DNA of 64,000 nt from assembly GCA_002407775.1 (NCBI GenBank), contig DHOP01000005.1, positions 1 to 64,000 on the forward strand. Direction: 5' to 3'. The position numbers and the translations under genes are program-made. The notes under the pieces were generated by a model that was not told the DNA's origin, ran no database searches, and saw only the letters and a list, made by a program, of their open reading frames with translations. Position 1 is the stretch's first letter. The number at the start of each line of letters is the position of its first letter. Shown here piece after piece: positions 19,274 through 27,130 of this stretch. This DNA is from Prevotella sp. UBA5387 (GTDB lineage Bacteria > Bacteroidota > Bacteroidia > Bacteroidales > Bacteroidaceae).

Positions 19274-19957
19274 TTAAGCCATGCACATGCTGGGGGCAAA
19301 GCCCAACCAGAATGAGAGGATAAGGATAGCGAACACGCCCATAAGCAGCGTCACATAAACGCTACCAATGACCTGCCAACGCCTAAGCCAGATTTTACCA
19401 CTAAAACCAAGTGTCTGCATAGAGCTCCAGAAACCGTGTGTGAGGTGGAACCATAAGGCACCAATCCACAACAAGTAAAGCACCGAGAACACTGGATTGC
19501 TGAACGTCTCCTGAATCCATGCGAAGCCGTCAGCTGGATCATGTGCCACCTGGATGTGAGCGAGTTCTGCAAACATCATGTTGCCCCAGAAATTGTAGAG
19601 GTGAAGCACCAAGCCGGTGAACACGATAAGGCCTAACACGAGCATGTTTTGTGAAGCCCAACTCACCTCGGAACGGCGACTTGTCACCTCATAACGTTGA
19701 GAACCACGTGCACGACGGTTCTGCATTGTAAGGATAAAAGCATAGACGATGTGACAAACCGCCAGAAACGCCAATGCTGCCGTGCCGAGAACGGCATACC
19801 AATTGCTTCCCAAAAACTTGCACACAACGTTGTAAGCATCCCCTGAGAAGAATGCTGCCACGTTCATGCAACAATGGAAAGTCAGGAATAGAATAAGGGA
19901 GACGCCAGTCAGCGACATCACAACTTTTCTACCAATCGGAGAATTAATTAACCACAT
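19274..19957 (-). CDS. frdC: fumarate reductase cytochrome b subunit
   Basis: A 227-residue membrane anchor with five hydrophobic helices and histidines suitable for two b hemes (FHCCMNV near 28, HIVYAF near 68, VLHLYNF near 117, LWFHLTHGFW near 170). This is the single-anchor, di-heme arrangement of B-type quinol:fumarate reductases. It opens the operon, with a promoter about 125 bp upstream, and is divergent from mnmG. Confidence 0.95.
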   Translation of the reverse strand: MWLINSPIGRKVVMSLTGVSLILFLTFHCCMNVAAFFSGDAYNVVCKFLGSNWYAVLGTAALAFLAVCHIVYAFILTMQNRRARGSQRYEVTSRRSEVSWASQNMLVLGLIVFTGLVLHLYNFWGNMMFAELAHIQVAHDPADGFAWIQETFSNPVFSVLYLLWIGALWFHLTHGFWSSMQTLGFSGKIWLRRWQVIGSVYVTLLMGVFAILILSFWLGFAPSMCMA

Positions 19958-20082
19958 AAATGATTGATTTTGAATTATTTAACTGTTAGATAATATCTAA
20001 ATAGTGATTGGGTGTGCCTCCATAAAAGATTAACGCGCACGTTTAATATTATTAGGAAATACTCACGCCCGCATAATGAATG

Positions 20083-20113
20083 CAAAAATACTATATTTTG
20101 GTGATAATCCAAA
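20083..20113 (-). promoter_or_regulatory. promoter of frdCAB
   Basis: On the minus strand TATTTTTG (20090-20083) matches TAnnTTTG, and TTTG (20113-20110) lies exactly 19 bp upstream as the -33 box. The leader before frdC is about 120 nt, long enough to carry regulation, though no recognisable structure was seen. Confidence 0.75.
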
Positions 20114-20144
20114 GTTAAAACGACTATTTTTCGAGATAATTACG

Positions 20145-20152
20145 TACTTTTG
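20145..20152 (+). promoter_or_regulatory. -7 box of the mnmG promoter
   Basis: TACTTTTG matches TAnnTTTG and lies 20 bp upstream of the mnmG ATG, giving a very short leader. The -33 region overlaps that of the divergent frdC promoter. Confidence 0.6.
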
Positions 20153-20172
20153 CCGAAAATGAAAATAGTCGA

Positions 20173-22044
20173 ATGATACTCAAATATGACGTGATTGTCA
20201 TTGGTGGGGGACACGCCGGTTGCGAAGCTGCAACTGCGGCGGCGAATGTTGGTGCCCGCACCTGTCTTGTGACAATGGACATGAATAAAATTGCGCAAAT
20301 GAGCTGCAATCCTGCCATCGGCGGAATCGCCAAGGGTCAGATCGTACGCGAGATAGATGCGCTAGGCGGACAGATGGGACTCGTGACTGATGCGACAGCT
20401 ATTCAATTCCGCATGCTTAACAAAGGAAAGGGACCGGCAGTATGGTCGCCACGCGCTCAATGTGACCGTGAAAAGTATATTGTAGAGTGGCGCCGTCATC
20501 TAGACAGGACACCCAACTTAGATATCTGGCAGGACCAAGCCGACGAGCTATTGGTCGAAAATGGAACTGCCGTTGGCGTCCGAACGATATGGGGAGTAGA
20601 ACTAAGGTCGAAAAGTACCATAGTCTGTGCTGGCACTTTTCTCAATGGCCTGATGCATATCGGAAAACACAAGGTAGCAGGAGGGCGTATCGCAGAGCCT
20701 GCCGTTTCAGATTTCACGGAATCGATTACGCGATGGGGCATTCGTATGGGACGTATGAAAACCGGGACGCCAGTACGCATGGATAAGCGTACTATTCACT
20801 TCGAGGACACAGAAGAGCAGCCTGGCGACAGCGTGATCAATACATTCAGTTATTTCCAGTCTAAACCCATCCTGAAGCAATTACCATGTTGGACTTGCTT
20901 TACCACGCCGGAATCACATGAGATTTTGCGTGAGGACCTAGCAAACTCCCCACTCTACAACGGACAGATTGAATCTATAGGGCCACGTTACTGCCCTTCA
21001 ATCGAAACCAAATTAGTCACATTCCCCGACAAAGATAAGCACCCTCTGTTCATCGAGCCCGAAGGTGAAGATACCAACGAGATGTATCTTAACGGTTTCT
21101 CCTCGTCAATGCCCATGGACACACAGCTTCGTGCCTTACGTTCCATTCCCGCCCTTAGAGATGTGAAATTCTATCGTCCTGGGTATGCTATCGAATATGA
21201 TTATTTCGATCCTACACAACTCAAGCACTCTTTAGAGTCCAAGGTCATTAACGGTCTGTTCTTCGCTGGCCAAGTGAATGGTACAACCGGTTACGAGGAA
21301 GCGGGAGGACAGGGACTACTTGCGGGCATCAATGCCGCCTTAAAAGCGGGAGGAGCTGAGCCATTTGTGATGAATCGTGACGAGAGTTATATTGGCGTTC
21401 TCATCGACGACCTAACTACCAAAGGTGTAGATGAGCCCTATAGAATGTTCACCTCAAGAGCTGAATACCGAATACTTCTTCGTCAAGACAATGCCGACGA
21501 ACGGCTTACTGAAAAAGCCTATCAATTGGGGCTGGCTTCACGCGAGCGTTTCGATTGGTGGAAGCAAAAGAAGGAAGGAATCGAAAAAATCGTTGATTTC
21601 TGCAATATTACATTAGTAAAGCCCAAAGAAATCAATAGCACTCTTGAAACCTTGGGCACTAACCCTCTCCATCAAAGCTGTAAAATAGCCGACCTTATCG
21701 CGCGACCACAACTTTCGTTGGAACGACTTTCGGAGCAATTACCCGAACTGAAAGAAGTGATGGATTCACCGGAAAACAGGCAACAGGAGATATCTGAAGC
21801 AGCAGAAATTCGGATTAAATACAAAGGCTATATAGAACGCGAAGTCATCGTCGCTGATAAGATGCACCGCTTAGAGGATATAAAAATCAAGGGGCATTTC
21901 AGCTATTCAGAATTAAAAGAAATCAGTACGGAAGGTCGCCAAAAACTCGAACGAATCGACCCCGAAACTCTGGGGCAGGCGAGTCGTATTCCTGGAGTTT
22001 CGCCAAGCGACATCAATGTTATGCTCGTACTAATGGGAAGATAA
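20173..22044 (+). CDS. mnmG: tRNA uridine-5-carboxymethylaminomethyl synthesis enzyme MnmG (GidA)
   Basis: A 623-residue FAD protein of standard length. The dinucleotide-binding motif is VIGGGHAGCEAATAAANVGA (about 8-27), followed by CNPAIGGIAKGQIVREIDALGG and RMLNKGKGPAVWSPRAQ (both typical MnmG segments). The conserved GQVNGTTGYEEAGGQG and FTSRAEYRILLRQDNAD are present. With MnmE it modifies the wobble uridine of certain tRNAs in the cytoplasm. Downstream lie a structured element and a parS-like site. Confidence 0.97.
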   Translation: MILKYDVIVIGGGHAGCEAATAAANVGARTCLVTMDMNKIAQMSCNPAIGGIAKGQIVREIDALGGQMGLVTDATAIQFRMLNKGKGPAVWSPRAQCDREKYIVEWRRHLDRTPNLDIWQDQADELLVENGTAVGVRTIWGVELRSKSTIVCAGTFLNGLMHIGKHKVAGGRIAEPAVSDFTESITRWGIRMGRMKTGTPVRMDKRTIHFEDTEEQPGDSVINTFSYFQSKPILKQLPCWTCFTTPESHEILREDLANSPLYNGQIESIGPRYCPSIETKLVTFPDKDKHPLFIEPEGEDTNEMYLNGFSSSMPMDTQLRALRSIPALRDVKFYRPGYAIEYDYFDPTQLKHSLESKVINGLFFAGQVNGTTGYEEAGGQGLLAGINAALKAGGAEPFVMNRDESYIGVLIDDLTTKGVDEPYRMFTSRAEYRILLRQDNADERLTEKAYQLGLASRERFDWWKQKKEGIEKIVDFCNITLVKPKEINSTLETLGTNPLHQSCKIADLIARPQLSLERLSEQLPELKEVMDSPENRQQEISEAAEIRIKYKGYIEREVIVADKMHRLEDIKIKGHFSYSELKEISTEGRQKLERIDPETLGQASRIPGVSPSDINVMLVLMGR

Positions 22045-22133
22045 ATACTAAGAACAGGCAAAAGGTTCTAATTATAAATGGTGAAATTCTATGATTCAGT
22101 ATTTTGGAATTATCGTTAAAAACCAATGCTCAA

Positions 22134-22198
22134 AGAAACGAACTTATATCGTTAAGATATAGCTAAGTTATTATATCGTCCTTAGTCGTTTCTCTTTT
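22134..22198 (+). terminator. branched stem element, possible mnmG terminator or leader structure
   Basis: The outer stem AGAAACGA/TCGTTTCT (22134-22141 with 22186-22193) encloses two smaller hairpins, TATATC/GATATA (22145-22150 with 22156-22161) and CTAAG/CTTAG (22163-22167 with 22181-22185). The tail is CTTTTC. It resembles a three-way junction and could end mnmG transcription or regulate apt, whose start is 90 bp downstream. Confidence 0.4.
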
Positions 22199-22210
22199 CA
22201 AGATCTCGAA

Positions 22211-22230
22211 TGTTTCACGTGAAACCAATT
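22211..22230 (+). promoter_or_regulatory. parS-like site 1
   Basis: TGTTTCACGTGAAACC contains the 14-bp palindrome GTTTCACGTGAAAC, matching the bacterial ParB-binding consensus. The 20-bp sequence 22211-22230 recurs exactly, in inverted orientation, at 23136-23155. It lies between mnmG and apt. Confidence 0.8.
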
Positions 22231-22283
22231 GTCGAATAAATCATTGAAAATTAAATAATTATAATGTCAATAGATCGTAATTT

Positions 22284-22814
22284 ATGAACAATCAAGTATT
22301 ACTCGACCATCTGAGAGTTATTCCCAACTGGCCGATTAAAGGGGTAAATTTTAGAGATGTTACAACCCTTTTCAAAAGTCCTGAATGTATCCGCATTCTG
22401 AGTGACGAGATGTACAACCTCTATAAGGACAAAGGCATCACAAAAATAGTAGGCATTGAAAGCCGTGGATTTGTCATGAGTAGTGCCCTAGCCTATCGTC
22501 TAGGAACAGGAATCGTACTTTGTCGTAAACCTGGCAAATTGCCATGTGAGACCGTTACACAAAGTTATGCTAAAGAATATGGCATTGACACCATTGAAAT
22601 CCACAAAGATGCCATCAACGAAAATGACATCGTACTACTTCATGACGACTTGCTTGCAACTGGAGGTACCATGAAGGCGGCCTGCGAGCTTGTGAGGAAA
22701 TTTCGCCCTAAAAAGATTTATTGCAGCTTCATCATCGAATTGTTAGAAGAGTTTCCGAATGCTCGCGAGGAATTTGGAGAAGACGTGGAAGTCTCTAGTA
22801 TTCTGAGTTTCTAA
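22284..22814 (+). CDS. apt: adenine phosphoribosyltransferase
   Basis: A 176-residue purine salvage enzyme converting adenine and PRPP to AMP. Family marks are PNWPIKGVNFRDVTTLF near the start, IVGIESRGFVMSSALAY (about 54-70) and the PRPP-binding loop VLLHDDLLATGGTMKAAC (about 117-134). Length is normal for the short APT class. It is flanked on both sides by identical inverted parS-like sites, with no typical TAnnTTTG box directly upstream. Confidence 0.97.
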   Translation: MNNQVLLDHLRVIPNWPIKGVNFRDVTTLFKSPECIRILSDEMYNLYKDKGITKIVGIESRGFVMSSALAYRLGTGIVLCRKPGKLPCETVTQSYAKEYGIDTIEIHKDAINENDIVLLHDDLLATGGTMKAACELVRKFRPKKIYCSFIIELLEEFPNAREEFGEDVEVSSILSF

Positions 22815-22903
22815 GGAGTTTTCCTTTAGAAAGTGGAAGAATCCTTTAGAACAAGACCGAGCATCACCCCCATTTGTCAAAATCATCTCTAAGCATTCAT
22901 GTT

Positions 22904-22991
22904 GTAATTCAATTTGATTCACGGAGTGATTCAAATTGTTTTACCGCATGATTCAAATTGAATCACTCCGTGAATCAATTTGAATTACAAT
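22904..22991. repeat. 22-bp-period dyad array, locus B (4 units), folding as a 37-bp hairpin
   Basis: Four 22-bp units on the core GTGAWTCAAWTTGAWTCAC. Units are arranged so that 22902-22938 and 22954-22990 form a 37-bp inverted repeat with only two mismatches around a 15-nt loop. It lies 3' of apt and upstream of uvrC. There is no T-run, so it is not a classical terminator, but the RNA would form a very stable stem. Confidence 0.85.
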
Positions 22992-23076
22992 CGCAATCGT
23001 CACCAATCGTAAAAAGGCAACAATGCTAATGACATCGAAAATCATGGGTATCCTCGTTTCGGGAATTTGAAAAGCT

Positions 23077-23092
23077 TGGCATATACTTTGCA
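23077..23092 (+). promoter_or_regulatory. candidate sigma-54 (-24/-12) promoter upstream of uvrC
   Basis: TGGCATATACTTTGCA has the invariant GG and GC of RpoN promoters separated by 10 nt, with full TGGCA and TTGCA half-elements. rpoN is present at 62169-63686. It also overlaps a near-match to the TAnnTTTG box, so it may instead be a housekeeping promoter. Confidence 0.4.
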
Positions 23093-23135
23093 GTTCTATA
23101 TACAGCAGAATCATTACAGAGATATCAAAAGGCTA

Positions 23136-23155
23136 AATTGGTTTCACGTGAAACA
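23136..23155 (-). promoter_or_regulatory. parS-like site 2
   Basis: AATTGGTTTCACGTGAAACA is the exact reverse complement of 22211-22230. It lies 41 bp before the uvrC ATG, so it may fall inside the uvrC leader and a bound ParB could affect uvrC expression. Confidence 0.8.
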
Positions 23156-23196
23156 AGAAATCCGGAAGTGTCAATAAACAAAAGGGAAGGCAAAAG

Positions 23197-25050
23197 ATGA
23201 CAATAGAAGAAAACGAAAAAAGACTTGCCTATCTGAAGAACATAGTGCTGAATATGCCTGAACTGCCAGGCAGCTATCAGTTCTATGATAAAGAGCGTAC
23301 CATCATTTATGTAGGTAAGGCGAAAAAGCTAAAGAGCCGTGTTTCGACCTACCTACACAAAGAAGTGGATCGATACAAAACGAAAGTGCTTGTCAGCAAG
23401 ATATATGATATTTCTTATACTGTTGTCAAAACTGAAGAGGACGCCTTGCTGCTGGAAAATTCTCTAATCAAAAAGTATAATCCACGTTACAATGTACTCT
23501 TGAAGGACGGGAAGACCTACCCTAGCATTTGCGTGACTAACGAATACTTCCCACGTGTCTATAGAACTCGGCAGATAAATAAGAAATATGGCACCTATTT
23601 TGGACCCTTCCCCCATATTTCTTCGATGTACAATGTGCTCGAATTGATTAAGAAAACGTACAAGCCACGTAGCTGTAGGCAACCGATTACTAAAGAGGGC
23701 GTGAAGCAACATAAATACCGTCCTTGCCTAGAATATCACATTCACAACTGTGACGGTTGCTGCATTGGTAAACAAAGCTATGAGGACTATCAAGAAAACA
23801 TTCGTCAGGCAAAAGAAATTCTAAAAGGAAACACACGCGAAATGAGCAATCGTCTTTATAACAAGATGCTGGAAGAGTCATCACTTCTGCATTTTGAAGA
23901 GGCGGAAAGACTGAAGCAACGTTACCTTTTGCTGCAAGAATTCGTGTCAAAAAGTGAGGTGGTAAGTCATACTATTGAGGATGTCGACGTATTTTCCATC
24001 ACAGATGATGAATTACAAAAACACGCATTCATCAACTACATTCATGTAAAGAATGGCACTATAAACCAGAGCTTTACCTATGAATATAAGCGAAAACTGG
24101 AGGAGTCGGACGAAGATTTGCTTCTACAGGCTATACCAGAAATACGTGATCGATTTAATAGTACCGCTAAAGAAATCATTGTTCCGTTTGAGATGGATTG
24201 GAGACTCAAGGATGCAGAATTTTTCATTCCTCAGCGAGGTGACAAAAAGCATTTGTTAGAGCTTTCTGAGATGAACGGAAAACAATATAAATTTGACCGT
24301 CTAAAGCAAGCCGAAAAGCTTAATCCAGAGCAAAAACAGACTCGTCTGATGAAGGAATTACAACTCAAATTAGGTCTCCCAAAGTTGCCATATCATATTG
24401 AATGTTTCGATAACTCAAACATTTCAGGTACGGATGCCGTGGCCGGTTGCGTAGTTTACAAGGGCATGAAGCCTGCTCGCAAAGACTATAGGAAGTACAA
24501 CATAAAGACCGTAATCGGTCCAGACGATTATGCCTCCATGCAGGAGGTTGTGCGGAGACGCTATGGTCGCATGATCGAAGAAGGAGAATCCCTACCCGAC
24601 CTCATTATTACCGATGGTGGCAAAGGCCAAATGGATATTGTAAAAGAAGTTGTAGTAGGTGAACTCAATCTACAAATACCCATTGCAGGTCTTGCAAAAG
24701 ACGATCGCCATCGAACCAATGAATTGCTTTATGGATGGCCCCCACAAGTCGTTGGCCTTAAGTCTGATAGCGAGTTATTTCATGCTTTGACACAGATCCA
24801 GAATGAAGTTCACAGATATGCAATTGCATTCCATCGTGACAAACGATCCAAAAGTGCTCTCCATTCGGAACTAGACGAGATAAAAGGAATAGGTAAAAAG
24901 ACACAGGAATCGTTGCTAAAAAGCTTAAAATCAGTAAGAAACATAAAGGTAGCAACACCTGAACAACTTGCTACCATTATCGGATCAGCCAAGGGAAAAA
25001 TCGTTTACGATTACTTTCATCAAAGTGACGACGAAAAATTAAATGCCTAA
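23197..25050 (+). CDS. uvrC: excinuclease ABC subunit C
   Basis: A 617-residue nucleotide-excision-repair nuclease of normal length that makes both incisions around a lesion bound by UvrB. The N-terminal GIY-YIG nuclease is seen at PGSYQFYDKERTIIYVGKAK (about 24-43). The UVR UvrB-binding domain lies near 210-245 (LEESSLLHFEEAERLKQR). The RNase H-like C-terminal nuclease begins at ECFDNSNISG and includes ITDGGKGQ. The C-terminal helix-hairpin-helix region is LDEIKGIGKKTQESLLKSL. The ATG is preceded by a GGGAAGG purine run. Confidence 0.97.
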   Translation: MTIEENEKRLAYLKNIVLNMPELPGSYQFYDKERTIIYVGKAKKLKSRVSTYLHKEVDRYKTKVLVSKIYDISYTVVKTEEDALLLENSLIKKYNPRYNVLLKDGKTYPSICVTNEYFPRVYRTRQINKKYGTYFGPFPHISSMYNVLELIKKTYKPRSCRQPITKEGVKQHKYRPCLEYHIHNCDGCCIGKQSYEDYQENIRQAKEILKGNTREMSNRLYNKMLEESSLLHFEEAERLKQRYLLLQEFVSKSEVVSHTIEDVDVFSITDDELQKHAFINYIHVKNGTINQSFTYEYKRKLEESDEDLLLQAIPEIRDRFNSTAKEIIVPFEMDWRLKDAEFFIPQRGDKKHLLELSEMNGKQYKFDRLKQAEKLNPEQKQTRLMKELQLKLGLPKLPYHIECFDNSNISGTDAVAGCVVYKGMKPARKDYRKYNIKTVIGPDDYASMQEVVRRRYGRMIEEGESLPDLIITDGGKGQMDIVKEVVVGELNLQIPIAGLAKDDRHRTNELLYGWPPQVVGLKSDSELFHALTQIQNEVHRYAIAFHRDKRSKSALHSELDEIKGIGKKTQESLLKSLKSVRNIKVATPEQLATIIGSAKGKIVYDYFHQSDDEKLNA

Positions 25051-25076
25051 TGTTTTCACAATCAGGTAGTTTTTCT

Positions 25077-25084
25077 TACCTTTG
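25077..25084 (+). promoter_or_regulatory. -7 box of the dtd promoter
   Basis: TACCTTTG matches TAnnTTTG and lies 35 bp before the dtd ATG, so dtd and the genes after it need not depend on uvrC transcription. Confidence 0.55.
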
Positions 25085-25119
25085 TCATAAATCATTGCAT
25101 AATCAGCTGTGCTAGAACC

Positions 25120-25572
25120 ATGAGAATTGTCGTTCAAAGAGTTAGTCGCGCGCAAGTTTCCATTGAAGGCAAAGTGCATTCGTCCATTGGCAAAGGCTAT
25201 CTTATTCTCCTAGGAATAGGTAGCGACGATACAGAAGAAGATATCACTTGGCTCGCTCAAAAGGTAGTGAAACTCCGCATATTTGACGATGCTAACGGCG
25301 TGATGAACCTAAGTATACAAGACGTGGGAGGCGACATCATCGTCGTATCACAATTCACGCTTATGGCAAATTACAAGAAAAACAATCGCCCAAGCTGGAT
25401 CAAGGCAGCACCGCACGATATCTCTGTTCCTCTCTACGAACGTTTCTGCGAGGCGCTAAGCAAAGCAATGGGCAAACCTATAGGAACGGGAGAATTCGGC
25501 GCAAATATGAAAGTTGAGCTTGTCAACGACGGCCCAGTCACGATTTGCATGGACACTAAGAACAAAGAATAA
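25120..25572 (+). CDS. dtd: D-aminoacyl-tRNA deacylase
   Basis: A 150-residue DTD of standard length, which hydrolyses D-aminoacyl-tRNA and so keeps D-amino acids out of protein. The start MRIVVQRVSRAQVSIEG, the SQFTLMANYKKNNRPSW active-site segment (about 77-93) and the NDGPVTICMDT end with the Gly-Pro motif are all family hallmarks. It is the first of three closely spaced genes dtd, mazG-like, deoC. Confidence 0.97.
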   Translation: MRIVVQRVSRAQVSIEGKVHSSIGKGYLILLGIGSDDTEEDITWLAQKVVKLRIFDDANGVMNLSIQDVGGDIIVVSQFTLMANYKKNNRPSWIKAAPHDISVPLYERFCEALSKAMGKPIGTGEFGANMKVELVNDGPVTICMDTKNKE

Positions 25573-25684
25573 GCCTCTACAAAAAGTCGCTCTTCATTCG
25601 ACAGTTTTCCTCTTATCAACTATCTACGTATAAATTGGGAGACAATTTCTAATAAATCAATTAATATTATTGAATTGGAGCTAT

Positions 25685-26014
25685 ATGATAACGATACAAG
25701 GAGCACAAGATGCTGTTGACCAATGGATTAAAGAGTTCGGTGTACGATATTTCAGCGAACTCACAAACATGACTGTCCTCACCGAGGAAGTGGGAGAATT
25801 GGCCCGTGTTATGGCTAGAAAATACGGTGATCAGAGCTTTAAACCAGGCGAAAAAGATAACTTAGGCGAAGAAATGGCGGACATATTTTGGGTGCTTTGT
25901 TGTCTTGCCAACCAGACAGGAGTAAACCTTACCGAAGAGTTTATGAAGAGTTTAGAAAAGAAGACCAAACGTGATTCCTCGCGACACCTCGGTAACCCAA
26001 AACTAAAAGCATAA
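25685..26014 (+). CDS. MazG-like nucleotide pyrophosphohydrolase
   Basis: A 109-residue all-alpha NTP pyrophosphatase. The start at ATG 25685 is favoured over an upstream TTG because TTGGAG lies five bases before it. The metal-binding EExxE...ExxD pattern is present: LTEEVGELARVMARKYG (about 34-50) and LGEEMADIFWVLCCLANQTG (about 61-80). Such enzymes remove non-canonical or excess nucleoside triphosphates. It lies between dtd and deoC, a neighbourhood I believe is conserved in Bacteroides. The exact substrate is unknown. Confidence 0.88.
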   Translation: MITIQGAQDAVDQWIKEFGVRYFSELTNMTVLTEEVGELARVMARKYGDQSFKPGEKDNLGEEMADIFWVLCCLANQTGVNLTEEFMKSLEKKTKRDSSRHLGNPKLKA

Positions 26015-26038
26015 AATAACAATATTAAAATATTAATT

Positions 26039-27010
26039 ATGGCAAAGACTGAAGATAATAAATTCATTAAAAATTCGGGCCCATTGAAGGCTCAGGTTGA
26101 CTCTCAGCGTAAAGCAAATGAGTCTGAAATAGACATCTACGAGCAGGCATTAAGTAAATATAACCTCGACGTAAACGAACAAGAGGTGAAAGATGCTGTG
26201 AAGAAAATCATCGAAAAGAAAGTGCCTGAGAATGATACCGTTGAAGTAAAAAAGTTTCTTTTCAGCTGCGTGGAACTGACCTCGTTGAACACAACGGACA
26301 ATGAAGAGAAGATTCTTGCCATGACCGAGAAAGTGAATCAGTTCTTCATCTCCTTCCCCAACCTACCTCACGTAGCAACAATGTGCGTTTACCCCAACTT
26401 TGCAAGCATCATTCGCAATAGTCTTGAGATAGACGACGTTGAGATAGCAGTAGTAGCTGGTAGTTTTCCCACTTCTCAAACATTCCCCGAAATCAAGATT
26501 GCCGAAACAGCATTGGCAATAAGAGACGGTGCTACAAATGTAGATATCGTATTATCCGTTGGCAAGTTTTTAAATGGGGATTACGAGGGAATGTGCGACG
26601 AAATCGGCGAAATAAAGGAGACTTGTGGCGAGGTTCCTTTGAAAGTCATACTTGAAAATTGCTTGCTTGGCGGCCTTTCGAATGTGAAAAAAGCCTCTAT
26701 TCTTTCCATGTATGCAGGTGCTGACTACATCAAGACATCAACGGGCAAAGACAAAGGAGGTGCAACTCCTGAGGACGTATATGTGATGTGTCAAGCCATA
26801 AAGGAATATTATGACGAGACTGGCATTCAGATCGGCCTGAAACCAGCTGGTGGAATACACAGTGTTATGGACGTAGTTGTCTTCTATACCATCGTAAAAG
26901 AGGTACTAGGAGAGAAATGGTTGACAAACTATTGGTTCCGTATTGGCACCAGTAGCCTGGCAAACAAGTTACTGAGCGAGATAGAAGGAAAGGAGATAAA
27001 GTTCTTCTAG
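26039..27010 (+). CDS. deoC: deoxyribose-phosphate aldolase
   Basis: A 323-residue class I aldolase that cleaves 2-deoxyribose-5-phosphate to glyceraldehyde-3-phosphate and acetaldehyde. The Schiff-base lysine is in YIKTSTGKDKGGAT (near 233) and the second conserved lysine is in GLKPAGGIHS. The NVDIVLSVGKFLNG segment also fits. It is longer than the about 220-260 residues of many bacterial DeoC owing to an N-terminal extension of about 70-80 residues, rich in Lys and Glu. The left arm of its terminator is inside the coding sequence. Confidence 0.95.
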   Translation: MAKTEDNKFIKNSGPLKAQVDSQRKANESEIDIYEQALSKYNLDVNEQEVKDAVKKIIEKKVPENDTVEVKKFLFSCVELTSLNTTDNEEKILAMTEKVNQFFISFPNLPHVATMCVYPNFASIIRNSLEIDDVEIAVVAGSFPTSQTFPEIKIAETALAIRDGATNVDIVLSVGKFLNGDYEGMCDEIGEIKETCGEVPLKVILENCLLGGLSNVKKASILSMYAGADYIKTSTGKDKGGATPEDVYVMCQAIKEYYDETGIQIGLKPAGGIHSVMDVVVFYTIVKEVLGEKWLTNYWFRIGTSSLANKLLSEIEGKEIKFF

Positions 27011-27037
27011 ACATAGTATTATCTCCTGCTCTTTTTT
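26991..27037 (+). terminator. intrinsic terminator of deoC overlapping its coding end
   Basis: AGGAGATAA (26991-26999, inside deoC) pairs with TTATCTCCT (27019-27027), followed by GCTCTTTTTTG. The loop contains the stop codon. Confidence 0.7.
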
Positions 27038-27070
27038 GTCTAAACAGGCCGTACAGAATGGGTTAGTAAT

Positions 27071-27112
27071 AAAAAATGCCGCCGTTACATATCAATTAAT
27101 GTAACGGCGGCA
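27071..27112 (-). terminator. intrinsic terminator of the polyprenyl synthase gene
   Basis: A 14-bp GC-rich stem (TGCCGCCGTTACAT at 27077-27090, partner 27099-27112) with an 8-nt loop. On the minus strand it is followed by six T residues. Confidence 0.85.
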
Positions 27113-27130
27113 CGTATTTATAATATAAGT

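Noticed and set aside
19957..22284. Chromosomal replication origin
   Set aside because: parS-like sites and mnmG hint at it, but no cluster of DnaA boxes was found by eye, dnaA is not in the window, and gene orientation changes several times.
22904..22991. CRISPR array at the 22-bp repeats
   Set aside because: Units are contiguous with 3-nt linkers; there are no unique spacers of 25-40 bp, no leader and no cas genes.
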